From Dyadobacter sp. 3J3 (GTDB taxonomy: Bacteria; Bacteroidota; Bacteroidia; Cytophagales; Spirosomataceae): a stretch of DNA of 64,000 nt. Position numbers and translations under genes: made by a program. The stretch covers positions 620,001-684,000 of the forward strand of contig NZ_VTOL01000001.1 of the NCBI RefSeq assembly GCF_009801115.1, in the 5' to 3' direction. The notes beneath the pieces were generated by a model, which had not been told where the DNA came from, searched no databases, and saw only the letters and a program-made list of their open reading frames with translations. Positions 16,705 through 26,316 of the stretch are shown here, in pieces. Positions within the stretch are counted from its first letter, which is position 1. Each line of letters begins with the position of its first letter.

Positions 16705-16750
16705 AATACAACTCCGTCATATTTGTTCATGGCGGAGTTGTATTATTTTT
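16705..16750 (+). terminator. Terminator after the DinB-like gene
   Basis: Perfect 12-bp arms (16705-16716 and 16733-16744) followed by ATTTTT, 18 bases after the stop. Confidence 0.8.
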
Positions 16751-16751
16751 G
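16722..16751 (+). promoter_or_regulatory. Possible promoter for pgeF, overlapping the terminator
   Basis: TTTG (16722-16725), 18 bases, then TATTTTTG (16744-16751), close to the Bacteroidota consensus. Transcription would begin near 16756, about 22 bases before the GTG start of pgeF. Confidence 0.35.
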
Positions 16752-16777
16752 AGCTTTCAGAATTAAAAATATTTTTT

Positions 16778-17551
16778 GTGAAAGATCAGCCGAGTTCCAA
16801 TAAAAAGCCATTATACCGCATTCCGGAAATTTTTACAGCCTTTACTAATCTTGTCACCGCTGAAAGTACCCGCCATGGAGGCGTCAGTCCGGTTCCATTT
16901 AATTCACTAAATCTTGGCGGATCTACAACGGATAGTCCAGAAAATGTTTTGGAAAACAATAATAGATTTTTTACATCGCTAAATATCGACTTTGAAAAAG
17001 TCGCCAAATCGCATCAGGTACACGGCGCTGAAATTCTTGTTGTTACCGTACCCGGACGTTATGAAGGTTTCGATGCGATGATCACTCATGTTCCAAATAT
17101 TCACCTGGCGGTTACCATCGCCGATTGCACGCCGATATTGATTTTTGATCCGGTAAAAAAGGTAGTTGCCGCCATTCACGCCGGATGGCGGGGAACTGTT
17201 CAGCAAATTGTTTTGAAAACGGGGTTGGCTATGCAAAAAGAATACGGGACAATTCCGGAAGATTGTCTGGCTTATGTTGGAACCTGTATTGATGAATGTT
17301 CTTTTGAAGTTGGCGAAGATGTTGCAGACAACTTTGGTTCAGCATTCAAACGTTGGGATGATCAAAAAAATAAATTCTTTGTTGATCTAAAATCAGCGAA
17401 TAGAGAACAATTAATCTCTTTTGGTATAAAACCGGAAAACGTCGAAGTTTCTCCGTTTTCAACAGTGCTAAACAATGAAGACTATTTTTCTTACCGTTAC
17501 GAAAACGGACTTACAGGAAGAATGTTGGTAACAATTGGGTTAACCGAATAA
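16778..17551 (+). CDS. pgeF: Peptidoglycan editing factor PgeF (laccase-domain family)
   Basis: 257 aa starting with GTG at 16778. Members of this family (YfiH / PgeF) are cytoplasmic, carry a Cys/His metal site, and in E. coli prevent misincorporation of L-Ser for L-Ala in muropeptides. Related proteins act as purine nucleoside phosphorylases. The signatures are SHQVHGAEI (near residue 75), IADCTPILIFDP (near 113) and the highly conserved HAGWRGT (near 133), followed by GTCIDECSFEVG. Older annotations call it polyphenol oxidase. It ends 9 bp before the convergent lamin-tail gene. Confidence 0.92.
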   Translation: MKDQPSSNKKPLYRIPEIFTAFTNLVTAESTRHGGVSPVPFNSLNLGGSTTDSPENVLENNNRFFTSLNIDFEKVAKSHQVHGAEILVVTVPGRYEGFDAMITHVPNIHLAVTIADCTPILIFDPVKKVVAAIHAGWRGTVQQIVLKTGLAMQKEYGTIPEDCLAYVGTCIDECSFEVGEDVADNFGSAFKRWDDQKNKFFVDLKSANREQLISFGIKPENVEVSPFSTVLNNEDYFSYRYENGLTGRMLVTIGLTE

Positions 17552-17560
17552 CAATACCAA

Positions 17561-19258
17561 TTAATCTTTCACCACAACCACTTTTCTTTTAAACTGCGCT
17601 TTTTCTCCGGTCGAATCAAAAATATCAATCAGGATCAGATAATATCCCGTTTGGACAATTTCGCCATTTTCATTTCTTCCATCCCAGAAAACTTCTCCAT
17701 TTGTTCCTAAAAGCTGATTTCTGAGAATATTTTTAATCAGCCTGCCGTTGATATCGTAGATCTTAAACGTTGCTAATTTACCTGATTGAGACAATTTATA
17801 TTTTATTTTTACCAAACTTCCGTCCATATGATCCGGAATGAAAGCTTCAGGTTCTACTTCAAAAAAATCTTTTTCTATATTCGTTTTTACTTGCGAATTA
17901 GTATATCCCGGCGTAGCATTTCCTGAGACGGCACCAGCTGAATGCCAGTTTGAAGTCATTTTAGAAGAAAGTCCGGTATCTGATTTTTCCAGTGAAACGC
18001 CTTCTCTGTCAGTGATTGAAGGGTCATGCATTGATTCCTTATAATCAAAACCGTCATAAATTTCTCCATCCCGATTTTTAAGAATAACCCCACCATCGTC
18101 GTTGGAATAGGCTGGCAGTAAACTCATTTTAAGAAAATTTCCCGATGTATTAGCAGGATATTGCTCTTTAATAATTTCGGGATTTGTTGTTAATGCCAGA
18201 TATCCGAAAGGTGATAAAATATAATTTTCGGTCGTAATGATCCTGAAAATATCAGGCTCACCGTCTTTCGCATTTCCCAAAGACCAGTTTTTAAGATCAA
18301 TGTATTTTTGAGAACGGTTATAAATTTCAACAAAATCAACGCCTCCTTTCCGTGGGTCGAATAAAATTTCATTTAAGACGACATCACCTGAATCTGGTTT
18401 GGAAGGCAATCCAATTGTAAAATCAGATTGACGTAAAATATTTCCAACGCAATCGGAAAGATTCCTGATTGATAAATGGTATGTTTCGCCTGCCAAAAGT
18501 GGAAAATCAAGGGTCACGACCAAATTGTGAAACTGCGGTGATTCAAGTTTTCTCTTTACAGTTTTCCGCCCCGACAATTCAATAAAAGTGCCTGAGACTG
18601 CCCCCATACTATCCAGTTTTTCGTCTGCAATAATCCTCAGTTCGGTCGGAGACGTTATATCAATACGTTGAATAACAGGAGATCCAGAATCCAGGTTAAT
18701 TCTTTTAATGCTGTTTTCTTTTGCAGGCGTTCCACCACGTATATCTTCCGAGACCTGCCAGTTATTTTGTTCTCCACAAGGATTATCCACATCGATCATT
18801 TCAATCGCATATCCACCGGTACTTTTATCGGACGACCACCAGTTGTTTTCATAGGTAACTGAAAATACAAGCGTGTTACCCGGTTGGTATAGGGAAATTG
18901 TACCACCATCATTCGGCAGAGAAAAAGTCGAAAGTGGAATTACCTGACCAAATCCCTTGAAACTGCCAGCATTTGTCTTATTACAAAGCAAAACATATGA
19001 TCCTGAGATAATTACAGAATCCGGAAAAATTACAGATTGCGAACCTACCGTTAATTTCCAGTTTTTCAGGAACACTGTTTGTCCGCTTCTGTTATACAGT
19101 TCAACATATTCGGCAGCAGGCAGGCCAATAGCGGGTATCGGATCAGCCATAATTTCGGATACAACAAGGCTGTTATACCCCTGGCCAAGAGAACTGAAAT
19201 TACAAATAAAAACTATCCCGACAATAATCCCTGCAATTTTCACATTTACAAAAGACAT
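17561..19258 (-). CDS. Secreted lamin-tail-domain protein with FlgD-like C-terminus
   Basis: 565 aa with an N-terminal hydrophobic export segment (about residues 7-25). It holds two lamin tail domains: one starting at LVVSEIMADPIPAIG with EYVELYNRSGQ, the second at VVLNEILFDPRKGG with DFVEIYNRSQ (about 290-400). An Ig-like strand-rich region lies between them. The last about 90 residues form a FlgD-Ig / secretion-tail-like module (FKIYDINGRLIK, WDGRNENGEIVQTGYYLILID) ending in KRKVVVVKD, the type of tail seen on type IX secretion cargo. It is probably a surface or matrix protein; no enzymatic motif is seen. Confidence 0.82.
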   Translation of the reverse strand: MSFVNVKIAGIIVGIVFICNFSSLGQGYNSLVVSEIMADPIPAIGLPAAEYVELYNRSGQTVFLKNWKLTVGSQSVIFPDSVIISGSYVLLCNKTNAGSFKGFGQVIPLSTFSLPNDGGTISLYQPGNTLVFSVTYENNWWSSDKSTGGYAIEMIDVDNPCGEQNNWQVSEDIRGGTPAKENSIKRINLDSGSPVIQRIDITSPTELRIIADEKLDSMGAVSGTFIELSGRKTVKRKLESPQFHNLVVTLDFPLLAGETYHLSIRNLSDCVGNILRQSDFTIGLPSKPDSGDVVLNEILFDPRKGGVDFVEIYNRSQKYIDLKNWSLGNAKDGEPDIFRIITTENYILSPFGYLALTTNPEIIKEQYPANTSGNFLKMSLLPAYSNDDGGVILKNRDGEIYDGFDYKESMHDPSITDREGVSLEKSDTGLSSKMTSNWHSAGAVSGNATPGYTNSQVKTNIEKDFFEVEPEAFIPDHMDGSLVKIKYKLSQSGKLATFKIYDINGRLIKNILRNQLLGTNGEVFWDGRNENGEIVQTGYYLILIDIFDSTGEKAQFKRKVVVVKD

Positions 19259-19357
19259 TTCCCATATATTTAAACCAGAAATAAACTATACGGAATAAAA
19301 TTGTTATGGTAACTTCACTTGCAATATCATTGAATTAGGAATGCCATTAAACAAAAA

Positions 19358-19383
19358 AATTCAACCCGTTTAGGAGTTGAATT
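19358..19383 (-). terminator. Hairpin after the Lys/Ala/Pro-rich protein gene
   Basis: Eight-bp arms (19358-19365 and 19376-19383) with a T-rich tail on the minus strand. Confidence 0.6.
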
Positions 19384-19412
19384 AGATCTATTTATTTTTA
19401 AAGCAATGCTGA

Positions 19413-19823
19413 TTATTTGCTTTCTTCTGTTTTCACTGGTTCAGTTGCAGTAGCCTTAACGGGAGCCGCTGCTGGTTTTGTTGCTGGTGCTGCTTTTGGA
19501 GCTGGCGTTTTGGCTGGCGGAACTGCAACAGGCTTAGAAGAAGCCGATGCAACCAAAGTAGCTACTTTTTCCGCATGTTTCTTTTTATCTTTTTTAGACT
19601 CTTTTTCTTTTTTAGGTGCTTTTGCTCTTTTCTCCGCATTCTTTGCTTCTTTCTCTTTTCTCTTAGTTTCATCTTTCATGAACTTCGAGACTTTCTTAGC
19701 CAATTTAGCAGCTGCCTTTTCAATTGACTTTTTTATTTTTTTCGAATCAGCAGTTACCGTATCAAGTTTCGTAACAAGTGTTTCTGCGATTTCGGTAGTA
19801 AGTTTTTTTGTTGCGGATTTCAT
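19413..19823 (-). CDS. Lys/Ala/Pro-rich basic protein, histone H1-like in composition
   Basis: 136 aa. Residues 1-55 form a probable amphipathic helix (TTEIAETLVTKLDTV, then KKSIEKAAAKLAKKVSKF). Residues 55-90 are very rich in Lys and Glu, and the C-terminal 45 residues are Ala/Pro/Lys repeats (PAKTPAPKAAPATKPAAAP). Bacterial H1-like nucleoid proteins look like this, but low complexity alone can mislead. It has a plausible ATG, a terminator hairpin after it, and no neighbour on the same strand within 140 bp. The antisense frame across the same bases is long only because of this composition. Confidence 0.7.
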   Translation of the reverse strand: MKSATKKLTTEIAETLVTKLDTVTADSKKIKKSIEKAAAKLAKKVSKFMKDETKRKEKEAKNAEKRAKAPKKEKESKKDKKKHAEKVATLVASASSKPVAVPPAKTPAPKAAPATKPAAAPVKATATEPVKTEESK

Positions 19824-19972
19824 ATTTTAAGAATTATTTTTAATAATAAGACCGTGCGTATGACCGGCTAATATTCTTGCACCCAGCCGCTTGTTAAGTA
19901 AATCACACTCTTGTCTTTCAACCTGCAAATACCGTCTAATAAATCCAGAAGAGCAAATAAAACGTGTTATAT

Positions 19973-20503
19973 TTATGTTAAATTTTTCTTGATAAATTCC
20001 CATAGTACGATTCCCGCCGATACTGACACATTAAACGAATGTTTCGTACCAAATTGTGGTATCTCAACGCACCCGTCACATACATCAATAACGTCGTCTG
20101 CCACGCCTTCTACTTCATTCCCAAACACAAATGCACACGGAATATTCAGTTTGGGAGTAAAATTTTGAAGCAATGTACTACCCTCCGCCTGTTCAACAGC
20201 AAAAACCTGATATCCTTCTTCTTTCAATTTCAATACAGCCTGTAAAGTACTGTCCTCCTTTTCCCAGATCACCGCATTTTCGGCACCAAGCGCGCTTTTA
20301 GTAATTTCTCTGTGCGGCGGATTTTGTGTGTAACCGCACAAAATCATTTTCCTGGCCCTGAAAGCATCTGCCGTTCTAAAAAAAGATCCGATGTTATTTA
20401 GGCTCCTGATATTGTCAAGGACAATAACAAAAGGAAATTTGTCCGATTCCTTAAATTCTTCAACCGACAAACGGTTCATTTCTTCAATGAGCAGTTTACG
20501 CAT
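19973..20503 (-). CDS. TrmH / SpoU family RNA methyltransferase
   Basis: 176 aa, a single SPOUT domain. The three SpoU motifs are present: VLDNIRSLNNIGSFFRTADAF (motif 1, with the catalytic Asn and Arg), CAFVFGNEVEGVADD (motif 2) and IPQFGTKHSFNVSVSAGIVLWE (motif 3), which together form the knotted SAM-binding site. Members 2'-O-methylate ribose in tRNA or rRNA. The target cannot be assigned, because the N-terminal substrate domain of TrmB/RlmB types is absent. The start is ATG at 20503. Confidence 0.9.
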   Translation of the reverse strand: MRKLLIEEMNRLSVEEFKESDKFPFVIVLDNIRSLNNIGSFFRTADAFRARKMILCGYTQNPPHREITKSALGAENAVIWEKEDSTLQAVLKLKEEGYQVFAVEQAEGSTLLQNFTPKLNIPCAFVFGNEVEGVADDVIDVCDGCVEIPQFGTKHSFNVSVSAGIVLWEFIKKNLT

Positions 20504-20972
20504 TGCAATTGATTTCGATAAAAATATACTAATGAAACTAAAAACAAACCTACAACGAATAATTTCAAAACAGTAAAAAAATTAATCCCCATATAATGGT
20601 CTTTTTCACGAATGCGCTCCTCAGATTATTGGCTGTTAAGCTTTCGGCGAGACTGCCGACTGCCAGACTGATGCTTTAAACTAAATTTAGTCGCAACTAG
20701 ATTCACCGATGACTGACTATTGAAAGACTAGGTAAAAAGCATAATAATTTAAATACAAACTGTTTAAAAACAAATATAAACGTCTTAGCAATCACTTAAA
20801 ATTAAACAGCCCCAGGCATAATATTCTACTACTGGAAATATTAAAATATTACTACATCTATTAGATAATAATAATAACAACTCTGTTTTATTATCTTAGC
20901 GTTACTTGCGGTATAATCCGACGTCTATTGAATAACGAATCGGATTGTTATTAATATTTTACTCTCAAAATA
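20504..20972. other. Intergenic region between trmH-like gene and sensor kinase gene
   Basis: 469 bp, A/T-rich, between divergently transcribed genes. I see no reading frame, RNA gene, repeat or convincing promoter. TATCTTAG near 20890 resembles the -7 element with one mismatch and may serve the kinase gene. Confidence 0.5.
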
Positions 20973-23900
20973 GTGAAGAAATACCCGGTTATCCTCGTAA
21001 TTTTACTAATCCTGGCAAGTAATAAGTACATTTTTGCTCAACTCCAAACAAATGATCAGGACGATTACACTGTAAAATATTATACTGAAGATAACGGACT
21101 TCCTCAGAATAGTGTAAAAAACATTTCAGCTGATTCAGAAGGCTTTATATGGCTTACAACTGAAACAGGCCTGGTAAGGTTTGACGGGCAAAACTTTTTC
21201 ACTTTTGATAAGTCAAATCTACCGATCACCTACAATCGGTTTTCCATGCTTCAGCCCAGCCTTGAAGGTGGTAAAAAAGATAATAAATCCCGGAAATTGT
21301 ATGCGGTTGCTGAAGGCTACCAGTTCGTTCGAATAGAAGCAGGAAAGGCCTCAATAGACACGCTGTATACAAATAGAATTCGTTCGATTCCACATTTAAA
21401 TAATTCGGGAGAAAATGTACTTCTGTCAAATGGTTCACCAAACTATTTAAGGGACTGGCTAAATCCTGATTATTATATTATTACAGTTTCGGAAGGTGAA
21501 GGAAATTTCTTTATCTGTGAGCGTCAAAAAATTGAATACTATTCAAATTGGAAAAAAATATACGATTATACGATTAAAACGCCTTTACCCTGGAATTTTT
21601 TCACAATTCAAAAAAATCTTTATACTTACACAGACGGTAAATTCGTACGAATTGACAAAAGCGGTTTGAGAGATCTTTCCATAACCGGTGATATAAAAAC
21701 GGACGCAAATTATGTCCCGGGAAAACTGAATGGGAAAATTTACTGGAACAATATATCGGATCAGGTTTTTATTTACATCGATAAAAAACTTTATGCCCTA
21801 CAAGAAGGGCCCGGTGGCATACTGAAAACTGCATTGCTCGTCAACAATTTTGACTTCGTTAAAAATAATATTACCACAATCCATTATGATACAAAAAACC
21901 ATCGGCTTTTCCTTGGAAGTGTTACAAAGGGTTTATTTGTTTTAAAAAACAAATCATTTTACACGCTGAGAACCAAGGGGAATGATCTGCAAAATGTATT
22001 TTACGGGCAGGCCATATTTGACTCGAATTCAGTTATTACACCAAAAGGATATATTGTCGGTAAATCGCTGGAAAACAAAAAAGTGATTCTTAAGGACTAT
22101 CCATTGATCCAATCTGAGAAAACAGCAGACGGATATGGAATTATAACAGACAAAAAAGGCAATATCTGGCGAAAAAGCGGGAATATTCTTTTCTGTTATA
22201 ATACTAAGGGCAGAAAAATGACAGGGAAATGGGATTTAAAAACAGAGGTTAACCATCTATACGAGGATGAAAAAGGAACCATCTGGATCGGAACAAGAAG
22301 TTCCGGCTTATTCTGTATCAATCTATCCGATCAAGAACCAGCACCCAGACAATTTATAAAAGGTCCATTGGACAGAATATCTTTTATTCTTCAAAAAACA
22401 CCTCAAACGCTTGTTATAGGTACCGCTCACGGACTTTTCCTACTTAATCTATTTTCTAAAAAACTGATTTTCGTAAAAGGAACAGAAAAACTTTACGTGA
22501 GGAGTCTTTTCATTTCTTCATCCGCAGATGCCAAAAACACGGACGAAAAGGAAATCTGGATCACAACTTATGAAGATGGTTTTTTTCTATTTTCCAAAAA
22601 CAAGCTTATTAAATTTCCGTTGGATAAACATAAATATCTGAGTGGGGCACATTGCATTTTCCCGGATAAACTTGGCTATTTCTGGCTCACTACCAACAAA
22701 GGCCTTTTTCGCATAGCTAAAAAAGATTTACTGGATTATGCCGCGAATCATTTTGCTTCCGAACATAAAAGCATTTTCTCCATGCACTTCACTAAAGAGC
22801 AGGGATTTTATACCAATGAATTTAATGGTGGCTGCCAACCCTGCGCCCTGAGATTGCCTAATGGCTACTTTTCATTACCCTCCCTGGATGGGTTAGTTTG
22901 GTTTATACCTGAAAACATAACCATTGAATTACCTGACAAAAATATTATCCTGGATCGTTATGAGGTTGGCGGAAAGAGTATAGCCGCATCCGGAGACTCG
23001 ATTAAATTCCCACTCAATCCGCAAAATATAAAAATTCATCTTACCACAGCCTACTTTGGAAATCCGGCAGACCTTAATATTTCTTATGCTCTTGTAGAAA
23101 AAGCTCATTCTAAAACGGTGCCCGATCAATGGCTCGATGTTGAAGCGACCAATACAACGATTCCGATCGGCCGTTTGAATGCGGGAAATTATACCTTGTT
23201 TATCCGAAAGAATAATGGCTTTGGGCGCGATAACTATATGTACAAAAAAATATCGATTTTGGTACCGCCAGATTGGTACGAAACTCAATGGTTTAGAATA
23301 GCAGCTTTATTCCTTTTTATCTTTGCTGTTTATCTATTTATTCGTCTTAGATTAAGGATTATCAAAAAAGAAAATCGCTTGTTGGAAATTAAAATCGCTA
23401 GACGGACCCGAAAACTTGAACATACATTTAGCGCATTGGAGAAATCCGAACGGGAATTGCACCGTCAGATGCATATCCAGACACGTCTCATCGCCTCAAT
23501 GTCGCATGATATAAAAACACCTTTGAAATTTGTTTCTAATGCTGCGGGAAGAATAGAAAACATGCTGGAAAATGAAAAAATAGATGCCGTTGCGAAGCTT
23601 GGAAAAACCATTGAGCAGTCCACCGATCAAATGTACAATTTATTAGAAAACCTTATAGCCTATGTGAAAACACAGGTTTATGGAAGTAATATCGAATTTA
23701 AAGAGACTAATCTTTTTAACTCTTTGTCGGAAAAGTTCAAAATTTTTGAACACGTAATCCATGAACGCTCGAATCAATTTACCAACGAAGTGGAACCTTT
23801 GGTAAATGTTGTTACTAATGCTCAATTGCTCGGTATTATCGTACACAACCTGATTGATAATGCGAATAAATTCTCCTTCAATGCCAACATTAACATCCGT

Positions 23901-24158
23901 ACAGCCGTTATGGACGCAGAAACCCATCTTATCATTTCGGACACAGGGCCAGGAATGCCTGACGAACTTCTTAATTGGCTTAACACACCTTCAAAAACAG
24001 ATTCTTTCGAAAAGTCCAAGTCAATTTCGATTCATTACAACGGACTGGGACTGACTATTGTGAAGGAATTAGCAATGCTCCTTAATGTAGGTTTACGCGT
24101 TAAAAAAAATAAAGGAACGCAAGTGCATCTTATTTTCCCTAAAAGCAAAACTATGTGA
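20973..24158 (+). CDS. Periplasmic-propeller sensor histidine kinase (reg_prop / Y_Y_Y type)
   Basis: 1061 aa, starting with GTG at 20973, which gives a signal peptide (KKYPVILVILLILA...FAQ). Residues about 30-690 contain beta-propeller repeats of the two-component regulator propeller type (DNGLPQNSVKNISADSEGFIWL, EDEKGTIWIGTRSSGLF). A Y_Y_Y domain follows (about 690-765), then one membrane segment (about 774-792), a coiled coil, the phospho-acceptor His box SMSHDIKTPLKF with H845, and an HATPase domain (HNLIDNANKFS, SDTGPGMPDE, GLGLTIVKELA). It lacks the receiver and AraC domains of hybrid systems, so it is a separate kinase. Its partner is probably the NarL-type regulator that is convergent and only 1 bp away. 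Confidence 0.93.
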   Translation: MKKYPVILVILLILASNKYIFAQLQTNDQDDYTVKYYTEDNGLPQNSVKNISADSEGFIWLTTETGLVRFDGQNFFTFDKSNLPITYNRFSMLQPSLEGGKKDNKSRKLYAVAEGYQFVRIEAGKASIDTLYTNRIRSIPHLNNSGENVLLSNGSPNYLRDWLNPDYYIITVSEGEGNFFICERQKIEYYSNWKKIYDYTIKTPLPWNFFTIQKNLYTYTDGKFVRIDKSGLRDLSITGDIKTDANYVPGKLNGKIYWNNISDQVFIYIDKKLYALQEGPGGILKTALLVNNFDFVKNNITTIHYDTKNHRLFLGSVTKGLFVLKNKSFYTLRTKGNDLQNVFYGQAIFDSNSVITPKGYIVGKSLENKKVILKDYPLIQSEKTADGYGIITDKKGNIWRKSGNILFCYNTKGRKMTGKWDLKTEVNHLYEDEKGTIWIGTRSSGLFCINLSDQEPAPRQFIKGPLDRISFILQKTPQTLVIGTAHGLFLLNLFSKKLIFVKGTEKLYVRSLFISSSADAKNTDEKEIWITTYEDGFFLFSKNKLIKFPLDKHKYLSGAHCIFPDKLGYFWLTTNKGLFRIAKKDLLDYAANHFASEHKSIFSMHFTKEQGFYTNEFNGGCQPCALRLPNGYFSLPSLDGLVWFIPENITIELPDKNIILDRYEVGGKSIAASGDSIKFPLNPQNIKIHLTTAYFGNPADLNISYALVEKAHSKTVPDQWLDVEATNTTIPIGRLNAGNYTLFIRKNNGFGRDNYMYKKISILVPPDWYETQWFRIAALFLFIFAVYLFIRLRLRIIKKENRLLEIKIARRTRKLEHTFSALEKSERELHRQMHIQTRLIASMSHDIKTPLKFVSNAAGRIENMLENEKIDAVAKLGKTIEQSTDQMYNLLENLIAYVKTQVYGSNIEFKETNLFNSLSEKFKIFEHVIHERSNQFTNEVEPLVNVVTNAQLLGIIVHNLIDNANKFSFNANINIRTAVMDAETHLIISDTGPGMPDELLNWLNTPSKTDSFEKSKSISIHYNGLGLTIVKELAMLLNVGLRVKKNKGTQVHLIFPKSKTM

Positions 24159-24159
24159 A

Positions 24160-24810
24160 TTAATTCAGGTCAAAATCTTTGGTTTTGTACAATTCCAGTT
24201 TTTTAAACATTTCAATAATATTTGCTACTTCCAGTTTCTCGAAAATTCTTGCCTTATAAGTACTAATTGTAGTCTCTTTAAGATTCAAAAGCGTGGCAAT
24301 TTCTTTGGTCCATTTTCCCTGAGCCAACAAATGCATTACTTCCAGTTCACGTTTGGATAAATCTTCAAGCGGGTTAGAACTTGCGTATTTACTGTCCAGG
24401 ATGTTTTTCACCATTTGCTGCTGAACCTTTCCACTAACATACTTCCCGTTGTTGATTACTGCCATAATCGCAGCTTTATATTCATCTTCGGAAGCCCCTT
24501 TGGAAAGGAATCCGTTTGCGCCGGCGTGAATATAATGTAACGCATATATTTCCTCTTCCGAACCGGAAAATACCAAAATTTTAACGTTTGGCTGAATACC
24601 CCTGATTTTGTTGATCATTCTACTATTTTCTCCACCGGGGATATTTATATCCAGTACAATGAGGTCAAAAATATTTTTTTGAATAAGCGCTATTGCATCA
24701 ATAAAATTAGAAACCTGATGCACATCTACTGGCTGAAATAAGTCGGTAATAATAAAATCTATACCCATTCTTACGATGGCATGATCTTCCACGATTAAAA
24801 TTCTTTTCAT
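24160..24810 (-). CDS. NarL/FixJ-type response regulator
   Basis: 216 aa. The receiver domain is complete (E8-D9, phospho-acceptor D54 in LDINIPGG, K104 in LSKGA). A LuxR-type helix-turn-helix follows (LSKRELEVMHLLAQGKWTKEIATLLNLKETTISTYKARIFEKL). It is very similar to the next regulator. The stop codon lies 1 bp from that of the large sensor kinase gene, a convergent arrangement that suggests a cognate pair but excludes a shared operon. Confidence 0.95.
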   Translation of the reverse strand: MKRILIVEDHAIVRMGIDFIITDLFQPVDVHQVSNFIDAIALIQKNIFDLIVLDINIPGGENSRMINKIRGIQPNVKILVFSGSEEEIYALHYIHAGANGFLSKGASEDEYKAAIMAVINNGKYVSGKVQQQMVKNILDSKYASSNPLEDLSKRELEVMHLLAQGKWTKEIATLLNLKETTISTYKARIFEKLEVANIIEMFKKLELYKTKDFDLN

Positions 24811-24936
24811 TATACGTTAGAGTAGGTTACAAGCAAAATTGATAGCTAAAACAGCTGCTAACCATGAATATTTCTTTGCAACGGTAAGCATTTATTCCGC
24901 TGTTTCAAATCTATTTATGATTTGAGGATATCAAAT

Positions 24937-24985
24937 AAAAAGAAGCAGATATCTGGTAAAATTACCGGAGTATCTGCTTCTTTTT
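24937..24985 (-). terminator. Terminator of the second response-regulator gene
   Basis: Perfect 15-bp arms (24937-24951 and 24971-24985) with an inner CTGGTAA / TTACCGG stem. T-rich end on the minus strand. It lies 20 bases after the stop of the upstream gene (25005-25637). Confidence 0.9.
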
Positions 24986-25004
24986 AAATATCAAATTATA
25001 GGTA

Positions 25005-25637
25005 TCAACTGTCTATTAACTTAATTTTTGTTATTAATTCAACAATATTTTTAACACCCATCTTTTCAAAGATGCGTGCTTTATAAGTACTTACTGTTGA
25101 AAGCTGAAGATTTAATTTTTCCGCGATTTTTGCTGTACCCAAACCTTCTTTGAGTAAATTCATGACATCCTTCTCTCGCGGAGAAAGACTCACAATTGGA
25201 TCCGGAAGAAACTCTTTAGGATTGATAAGCCTGTTGATATTGATTTGCTGCATATCAGCACTCATATATTTCTTGTTATCAAGCACGCTCAACACAGCAG
25301 TTTTAAACTCATCCTCTGCTGCATCTTTGGACAAATATCCATCCGCACCTGCCTGAAGATATAATAAACCATACAACTGTTCATCATAACTTGAAAACAT
25401 AAGTATGCGGATATCAGGACGTTTGATCCTGATCGTCTCAATCATTTTCGTATTATTTCCACCTGGAATATTAATATCCAGTATAAGAAGATCAAATGTT
25501 TGGTTGCCCAACTCCAGCAAGACCTTCTGAAAAGTATCTACGCCTGTAATCTGAGATTCAGGAATAAGGGACTTTAAGAGGTGTTTTGTTCCGATTCGGA
25601 CCACTGCGTGATCCTCGGCAATAAGTATGTGCTTCAT
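25005..25637 (-). CDS. NarL/FixJ-type response regulator, paralogue of its neighbour
   Basis: 210 aa. The receiver domain has E8-D9, D54 (LDINIPGG) and K104 (LSKDA). The C-terminal LuxR-type HTH reads LSPREKDVMNLLKEGLGTAKIAEKLNLQLSTVSTYKARIFEKM. It shares the whole layout and many residues with the regulator at 24160-24810, so the two probably arose by tandem duplication. Each gene has its own terminator region, so they are likely transcribed separately. No kinase is adjacent on the upstream side. Confidence 0.95.
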   Translation of the reverse strand: MKHILIAEDHAVVRIGTKHLLKSLIPESQITGVDTFQKVLLELGNQTFDLLILDINIPGGNNTKMIETIRIKRPDIRILMFSSYDEQLYGLLYLQAGADGYLSKDAAEDEFKTAVLSVLDNKKYMSADMQQININRLINPKEFLPDPIVSLSPREKDVMNLLKEGLGTAKIAEKLNLQLSTVSTYKARIFEKMGVKNIVELITKIKLIDS

Positions 25638-26316
25638 GAAAATTTTATATACTAATGACAGTAGAAATAGTATTACCCCAAAGTTAGAATTAATTATTTA
25701 TCTAATCACTAAGTTATTAGATAAATTCTAAATGCCTGGTATACAGATATTATAACTTTAAAAAAAACGGCAAAATCACTTCATTTTTTAAAAATAAAAT
25801 AGAATGTTTAAACAAACTACATTTGAAATTCTAATTTTTGATTAAAAAATAAAATTATTTAATACAAATATTTTAACCTTAAACACGCTTAAAAAAATCG
25901 GATAACTTCTTTATTTGACTTGCATTAAAAGATTCTATTTTCATTTTTTAACAATAAGATAATAATAGCGATAATTTACAAAGATAATTTGACAAAAAAA
26001 CCTATAAATATCTACAAAGAAACAAGAAATGATGCTACAAAGAAAAAAAGATGGCTCTACTTTCCTTATCCCATCAACTAATTTGTTAATATACAACTCA
26101 TTATAATTATCAAATAATTTTCGATTCCAGTATTTAATTACTTTTCGACTATAAAAAAGTAAAAGAAAATCATACCAAATCTCTTTTACTCAATAACTTG
26201 TGAGAAAATTAAAAATAGATAATTTAAATTTACATATCTGTTAGACTAATAAAAATCCCTGAGGTAACCATTTAATCCAGGATTGTCCTTAAGAAAAAAA
26301 TACACACTATAATAAT
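25638..26316. other. Long A/T-rich intergenic region
   Basis: 679 bp between divergently transcribed genes. It is extremely A/T-rich with many short poly-A and poly-T runs and no open frame of note. Several near matches to the -7 element occur (ATAATTTG, CTAATTTG), but none with a good partner. It marks the start of the polysaccharide cluster and may be a bent or nucleoid-protein-binding region. Confidence 0.45.

Noticed and set aside
19417-19830. Antisense frame opposite the Lys/Ala/Pro-rich protein
   Set aside because: Its Ala/Ser/Phe-rich sequence follows from the codon composition of the opposite strand; the basic protein has the better start and terminator.
20504-20972. tRNA or small RNA in the gap before the sensor kinase gene
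   Set aside because: No cloverleaf, hairpin-T-run or promoter-terminator unit could be found.
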